A DNA stretch of 18,432 bases, taken from positions 1-18,432 of the forward strand of contig JAQVVC010000011.1 of assembly GCA_028699175.1 (NCBI GenBank), given 5' to 3'. Each line of letters opens with the position of its first letter. Position 1 is the first letter of the stretch. The position numbers and the translations under genes were made by a program. Under the pieces are notes generated by a model that saw only the letters and a list, made by a program, of their open reading frames with translations, was not told the origin of the DNA and searched no databases. The DNA comes from Bacilli bacterium. GTDB lineage: Bacteria > Bacillota_I > Bacilli_A > RF39 > UBA660. Below are positions 14,000-18,432 of the stretch, piece by piece.

Positions 14000-15914
14000 A
14001 CATTATAATGAAAAAGATATCCAAATTTTAGAAGGTTTAGAAGCTGTAAAAAAAAGACCCGGTATGTACATAGGAACAACTAGTTCAAAAGGACTTCATC
14101 ATTTAATTTGGGAAATAATTGATAATGCAATAGATGAAGCAATGGCTGGATATTGTGATGATATTGAAATAATAATTAATAAAGATAATTCAATTACTGT
14201 AAAAGATGATGGAAGAGGAATACCCACTGGTATTCATGAAAAAACTGGAATATCAACAGTTGAAACAGTTTATACAATTCTTCATGCTGGCGGAAAATTT
14301 GGTGGGTCAGGATATAAAGTATCTGGGGGATTACACGGAGTAGGAGCTTCGGTAGTAAATGCTTTAAGTAGCTGGTTAGAAGTATACGTATATCAAAATT
14401 CAAAAGTATATTATATGAAATTTGAAAATGGTGGAGATTCTGTTACTCCTTTATCTGTTATCGATAAATGTGATTCTAATAGAACTGGTACAACAGTAAC
14501 TTTTAAACCAAATCCTGATATTTTTAAAGAAACTACGATATTTGATTATGATATTATAAAGAATAAAATAAGAGAATTAGCTTTTTTAAATAAAGGATTA
14601 AGGATATTACTTGTTGATGATAGAGAAATAGAAAAGAAAAACGAAGAATTTTTATATAATGGTGGATTAGTAGAATATGTAAAATATTTAAATAGAAATA
14701 ATCAACCTATACATGATGTTATTATAAATACTGAAGGTGAAAAAGATGATGTATTTATAGAAGTAGCTTTACAATATAATAATTCATATAATAATATATT
14801 ATTATCATTTGTTAATAATATAAATACCCATGATGGCGGAACTCATGAAGAAGGTATTAGAAACACTTTAACAAGAATAATCAATAACTATGCTAAAAAT
14901 AGTAAAATGTTAAAAGATAATGATGATAATTTTACGGGTGACGATGTTAGAGAAGGTCTTGTGATGGTTATATCTTGTAAACACCCAAATCCTCAATTTG
15001 AAGGTCAAACAAAAGGTCGTTTAGGAAATATTGAAGTTAGGAAAATTGCTTCTGATGTTTTTGGTCAAGAATTAGAAAGATTTTTTTTAGAAAATCCAAA
15101 TATAGCTAAAAAAATAGTTGAAAAATCAATGCTTGCATCTAGAGCTAGAGTTGCTGCAAAGAAAGCTAGGGAACTATCCAGAACCAAAGGTGGTCTTGAT
15201 TTAACAAATCAATGGGGAAAATTAGCTGACTGTTCAAGTAAAGATCTTTTTGAAAGAGAATTATTTATTGTCGAAGGGGACTCAGCAATGGGTTCAGCTA
15301 AATTAGGAAGAAATCCCAAAACTCAAGCTATACTACCTATAAAAGGCAAAATATTAAATGTAGAAAAATCTAGATTGGATAAAATTTTATCAAACGAAGA
15401 AATTAGAAGTTTAATCACTGCCTTTGGAACGAGTATAGGTGATGAATTTGATATTACTAAGTTAAGATATAATAAAATAATACTTATGACTGATGCGGAT
15501 GTTGATGGTGCTCATATCAGAACACTATTATTAACATTTTTATATCGATTTTTCAAACCATTAATTGAAAATGGTCATGTTTATGTTGCTCAACCGCCAT
15601 TATTTAAAATAACTCACGGAAAAACAATAAAATATGTTTTAAATGAACACGAAAAAGATGAATATTTAAATTCTCTTAATGAAGATATTAGGAAAAAAAC
15701 AAACATAAACCGCCAAAAAGGTCTTGGTGAAATGGATGCAATTGATTTAAGAGTAACAACAATGGATATTGATGAAAGAATATTATTAAAAATAAATATA
15801 GATGATGCAATTTTAGCTGATGAAATGTTTACTATCTTAATGGGTGAAGAAGTAGAACCGAGAAGAAAATTTATCGAAGAAAATGCATTAAATGTAAAAA
15901 ATCTTGATATATAG
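13992..15914 (+). CDS. gyrB: DNA gyrase subunit B
   Basis: This 640-residue ATPase subunit of gyrase powers negative supercoiling. The GHKL ATPase domain shows EIIDNAIDEA with catalytic Glu41, DDGRGIP (72-78) and GGLHGVGASVVNAL (112-125). The TOPRIM domain has the metal-binding EGDSAMGSAKLGR (428-440) and DADVDG (501-506), plus LPIKGKILNVEKSRLDKI (448-465). The ending RKFIEENALNVKNLDI (625-640) is typical of GyrB. Adjacency to a GyrA with a true GyrA box supports gyrase rather than topoisomerase IV. In the EGDS block most GyrB proteins have AGGSAKQGR. Met433 and Leu438 here are unusual in the drug-contact region. Confidence 0.97.
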   Translation: MSEHYNEKDIQILEGLEAVKKRPGMYIGTTSSKGLHHLIWEIIDNAIDEAMAGYCDDIEIIINKDNSITVKDDGRGIPTGIHEKTGISTVETVYTILHAGGKFGGSGYKVSGGLHGVGASVVNALSSWLEVYVYQNSKVYYMKFENGGDSVTPLSVIDKCDSNRTGTTVTFKPNPDIFKETTIFDYDIIKNKIRELAFLNKGLRILLVDDREIEKKNEEFLYNGGLVEYVKYLNRNNQPIHDVIINTEGEKDDVFIEVALQYNNSYNNILLSFVNNINTHDGGTHEEGIRNTLTRIINNYAKNSKMLKDNDDNFTGDDVREGLVMVISCKHPNPQFEGQTKGRLGNIEVRKIASDVFGQELERFFLENPNIAKKIVEKSMLASRARVAAKKARELSRTKGGLDLTNQWGKLADCSSKDLFERELFIVEGDSAMGSAKLGRNPKTQAILPIKGKILNVEKSRLDKILSNEEIRSLITAFGTSIGDEFDITKLRYNKIILMTDADVDGAHIRTLLLTFLYRFFKPLIENGHVYVAQPPLFKITHGKTIKYVLNEHEKDEYLNSLNEDIRKKTNINRQKGLGEMDAIDLRVTTMDIDERILLKINIDDAILADEMFTILMGEEVEPRRKFIEENALNVKNLDI

Positions 15915-15923
15915 GAGGTAAAA

Positions 15924-18368
15924 ATGGAAAACGATATAAATATAGATAAATTTAATGAAATTAACATAGATAGTGAAATAAAAAATTCATTTCTAGATTA
16001 TTCAATGAGTGTTATTGTGTCAAGAGCTATCCCTGATGTTAGGGATGGTTTAAAACCAGTCCATAGAAGACTTTTATATACATTTTATGCTGAAGGAATA
16101 ACTCATGATAAACCTCATAAAAAAAGTGCTACAAGTTGTGGTAAAGTAATGCAATATCATCCTCATGGTGATGCTGCTATTTATGACACTATGGCAAGAA
16201 TGGCTCAAGATTTTACATATAGATATCCATTAATTGATGGCAAAGGAGCATTTGGAGCACCAGATGGATCAAGTCCAGCTGCAGCAAGATATACAGAAGC
16301 AAGATTGGCAAAAATTTCTAGTGAAATGTTGAGAGATATAAACAAAAATGCTGTTGATTTTGTACCTAGTTACGATGATGAAAGTGTCGAACCTGTTGTT
16401 TTACCATCAAGATTTCCCAATATATTAGTAAACGGAAATATGGGAATTGCAGTTGGGATGGCAACAAATATTCCTCCTCATAATTTAGGAGAAACAATAG
16501 ATGCTACTATTGCCTACATAAATAATCCAGAAATATCTGTGTTAGAATTAATGGAAAAAATAAAAGGCCCTGATTTTCCTACTGGTGGAATTATACTCGG
16601 AAATAGTGGAATAAAAAAAGCTTTTGAAACTGGAAAAGGTAGTATTACAGTTAGAGGAAAAGTTGATATAGAAGAAAAAAAAGGCAAAGTAAAATTAATT
16701 ATAACCGAAATTCCTTATCAAGTAAATTATACAAATATTATTAGAAAAATTGCTGAATTAGTACGAGATAAACAAATTGATGGAATAGCAAATTTAACTG
16801 ATGAGTCCGCTTTAGAAGGTATTCGGATTGTAATAGATGTTAAAAAAGACTACAATCCGAATGTATTATTAAATAATTTATATAAATATACTCAATTACA
16901 AACTTCTTTTGGTATTAATTTCTTAATGTTAGTTGATAGAAGACCTAAAACATTATGTTTAAAAGAAATTTTAGAACATTATACAAATTTTCAAAGAACT
17001 GTAATTATAAGAAGAACCCAATTTGACTTGGAAAAATCAGAAAAAGCGGCTCATATTCAAGAAGGGCTTAAAATTGCATTAGATTATATTGATGAAGTAA
17101 TTAAATTAATAAGAGGTTCAAAAAAAGATGTCGATGCTAAAAAAGGTTTAATGGAAAGATTTGGTTTATCTGAAATTCAAGCTGAAGCAATTATGGAAAT
17201 GAAACTTAGAAGGTTAACTGGACTGGAAAAGGAAAAAATAGAGGAAGAATTAAAATATTTATTAGAAAAAATAGAAGAATTAAAATCTATATTGGTAAGT
17301 AATCAAAAAATATCAAATATAATTATCAAGGAATTAACTGAAATTAAAGAAAAATATTCTGATGCTAGAAGAACTGTTATAGATGTAACTTCACTTGAGT
17401 ATATTGAAGATGAATCTCTAATACCTGAAGAAAACATTATGATTACTTTAACAGAAAAAGGATATATTAAAAGAATTGTTTCTGAAACTTACAAAACTCA
17501 AAATAGAGGCGGTGTAGGTGTAAAGGGAATGTCAACAAATGAAGAAGATTTCGTCGAAATTATGATTAATTTATCAACTCATGATTATGTTATGTTCTTT
17601 ACTAATAAAGGAAAAGTCTATAGATTGAAGGGATATGAGATACCAAAATATTCTAGACAGTCGAAAGGGTTACCTGTTATAAATTTATTATCTTTAGATA
17701 AAGGAGAAGTAATTAATTCAGTAATACCTTTATCAGCTGAAAATGATTATAAATATTTTGTGTTTGCAACTAAAAAAGGCTTAGTAAAAAGAACAAAAAT
17801 TGACGAGTTTAATAATATAAGAGTAACCGGAAAAATTTGTATTAAATTAAAATCGGAAGACGAATTAATTGGAGTTAAAAAAACTGATGGTACTGATAAT
17901 ATTTTACTAGCTTCAGAAACCGGAAAAATGGTAGTATTTTTAGAAGATCAAATAAGAACCATGGGCAGAACAGCTTCTGGTGTAAAAGGCATAAATTTAG
18001 ATAATTCCAAATGTATCGGATTAGAAGTTGCTAAGGATGATAGTAATATAATAATAATAACCGAAAATGGTTATGGTAAAAAAACATTAGTTTCTGAATA
18101 TAGAAAAACTAAGCGTGGTAGTAAAGGTGTTAAAGCTCTCAGCGTTACTGAAAAAAACGGTAAAATAAAATCATTTAAAAGAATAGAACCAAACGATAAA
18201 GATATTATGATTATAACTGATGAAGGCACAATAATAAGATTACCATTAGACCAAATATCTCAATTAAGTAGAGTAACACAAGGATCAAGACTAATACATT
18301 TGAAAAATAATCAAAAAGTATCAACATTTACTTTAGTTGAGAAAAATGAAGATGATATAGAATCATAA
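15924..18368 (+). CDS. gyrA: DNA gyrase subunit A
   Basis: This 814-residue DNA-cleaving subunit of gyrase has its catalytic tyrosine Tyr123 in AARYTEARL. The winged-helix region with QYHPHGDAAIYDT (77-89) is the quinolone-contact loop. Ala84 sits where E. coli GyrA has Ser83, and Asp88 matches Asp87. The nearby block AFGAPDGSSPAAARYTE (109-125) differs from the usual NFGSxDGDxAAAMRYTE. A coiled-coil stretch lies at about 365-485. The C-terminal beta-pinwheel starts near 500 with a GyrA box QNRGGVGVKG (526-535), which distinguishes it from ParC. An AGGAGG ribosome site overlaps the gyrB stop, and the gap is 9 nt. It is last gene of recF-gyrB-gyrA, followed by a terminator. Confidence 0.97.
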   Translation: MENDINIDKFNEINIDSEIKNSFLDYSMSVIVSRAIPDVRDGLKPVHRRLLYTFYAEGITHDKPHKKSATSCGKVMQYHPHGDAAIYDTMARMAQDFTYRYPLIDGKGAFGAPDGSSPAAARYTEARLAKISSEMLRDINKNAVDFVPSYDDESVEPVVLPSRFPNILVNGNMGIAVGMATNIPPHNLGETIDATIAYINNPEISVLELMEKIKGPDFPTGGIILGNSGIKKAFETGKGSITVRGKVDIEEKKGKVKLIITEIPYQVNYTNIIRKIAELVRDKQIDGIANLTDESALEGIRIVIDVKKDYNPNVLLNNLYKYTQLQTSFGINFLMLVDRRPKTLCLKEILEHYTNFQRTVIIRRTQFDLEKSEKAAHIQEGLKIALDYIDEVIKLIRGSKKDVDAKKGLMERFGLSEIQAEAIMEMKLRRLTGLEKEKIEEELKYLLEKIEELKSILVSNQKISNIIIKELTEIKEKYSDARRTVIDVTSLEYIEDESLIPEENIMITLTEKGYIKRIVSETYKTQNRGGVGVKGMSTNEEDFVEIMINLSTHDYVMFFTNKGKVYRLKGYEIPKYSRQSKGLPVINLLSLDKGEVINSVIPLSAENDYKYFVFATKKGLVKRTKIDEFNNIRVTGKICIKLKSEDELIGVKKTDGTDNILLASETGKMVVFLEDQIRTMGRTASGVKGINLDNSKCIGLEVAKDDSNIIIITENGYGKKTLVSEYRKTKRGSKGVKALSVTEKNGKIKSFKRIEPNDKDIMIITDEGTIIRLPLDQISQLSRVTQGSRLIHLKNNQKVSTFTLVEKNEDDIES

Positions 18369-18370
18369 AT

Positions 18371-18396
18371 AAACGCCGTATTTATACGGTGTTTTT
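18371..18396 (+). terminator. Rho-independent terminator of the gyrase operon
   Basis: AACGCCGTA and TACGGTGTT (18372-18393) form a stem of about 9 bp with one G-U pair and a 4-nt loop, followed by TTTTT, starting 3 nt after the gyrA stop. It is the most GC-rich hairpin in the window. Confidence 0.85.
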
Positions 18397-18415
18397 AAAT
18401 GTAGCTATTAATTAA

Positions 18416-18431
18416 TGTTCCACGTGAAACA
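18416..18431. promoter_or_regulatory. parS chromosome-partitioning site
   Basis: TGTTCCACGTGAAACA is an exact match to the 16-bp parS consensus bound by Spo0J/ParB. It lies about 8.7 kb from the presumed origin, 20 nt past the gyrA terminator, in non-coding DNA. A 16-bp exact match with a CACGTG core is very unlikely by chance in such AT-rich DNA. Confidence 0.93.
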
Positions 18432-18432
18432 T

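Noticed and set aside
15614..15967. 117-codon open frame on the minus strand opposite the end of gyrB
   Set aside because: It is antisense to conserved GyrB sequence, has biased low-complexity composition and no ribosome site; the same applies to minor antisense frames at 2482, 4004, 5762, 6134 and 14194.
1..18432. Search for tRNA genes, CRISPR arrays, insertion sequences and prophage genes
   Set aside because: No cloverleaf-like GC-richer segment, regularly spaced repeat, transposase or phage-like protein was seen.

Overview
This window is the replication-origin region of an extremely AT-rich low-GC Gram-positive (Bacillota, class Bacilli) chromosome. Three things argue against a true mycoplasma. 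TGA acts as a stop (rnpA and recF end in TGA) while Trp is read from TGG, so the standard code applies. A class A penicillin-binding protein implies a peptidoglycan wall. A Noc-type ParB and a ComK-family protein are typical of Bacilli. A reduced, uncultured gut or host-associated lineage near the Mollicutes branch (RF39/Erysipelotrichales/Acholeplasma-like) would fit, but this is inference from composition and gene content.

Left arm (minus strand, reading away from the origin): rpmH, rnpA, yidC, jag, mnmE, mnmG, rsmG, noc. This is the classic order seen in Bacillus subtilis. It is followed by a convergent class A PBP gene on the plus strand and a partial unknown minus-strand gene at the left edge. 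Soj and Spo0J (ParA/ParB), which follow noc in B. subtilis, are not present here. The genes are packed tightly: rnpA/yidC overlap by 4 nt, yidC/jag are 1 nt apart, and mnmG/rsmG overlap by 8 nt. Several hairpins sit directly on stop codons, and noc, mnmE and rpmH each have a recognisable promoter of their own.

Origin: the gap between rpmH and dnaA carries a one-directional array of seven TGTT-headed nonamers resembling reverse DnaA boxes (best matches TTATCAACA). No canonical TTATCCACA is present there. The dnaA-dnaN gap holds a further box-like element followed by a run of TAA triplets that resembles a DnaA-trio, so a bipartite origin around dnaA is plausible.

Right arm (plus strand): dnaA, dnaN, a comK homologue in the slot where B. 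subtilis has yaaA, recF, gyrB and gyrA, then a strong terminator. A perfect 16-bp parS site closes the window. Together the genes cover replication initiation (DnaA, DnaN), supercoiling (GyrAB), gap repair (RecF), nucleoid occlusion and segregation sites (Noc, parS), wall synthesis (PBP), membrane insertion (YidC), RNase P and ribosome function (RnpA, L34, RsmG), and tRNA wobble modification (MnmEG).

The most unusual points are a ComK lacking the C-terminal MecA-recognition tail and lodged between dnaN and recF; a Noc without the N-terminal membrane-targeting helix but with a long acidic linker bearing a duplicated motif; a DnaA with Asn in place of the usual base-contacting Asp next to a non-canonical box array; a natural Ala at the GyrA Ser83 position; and an L34 about four residues short.
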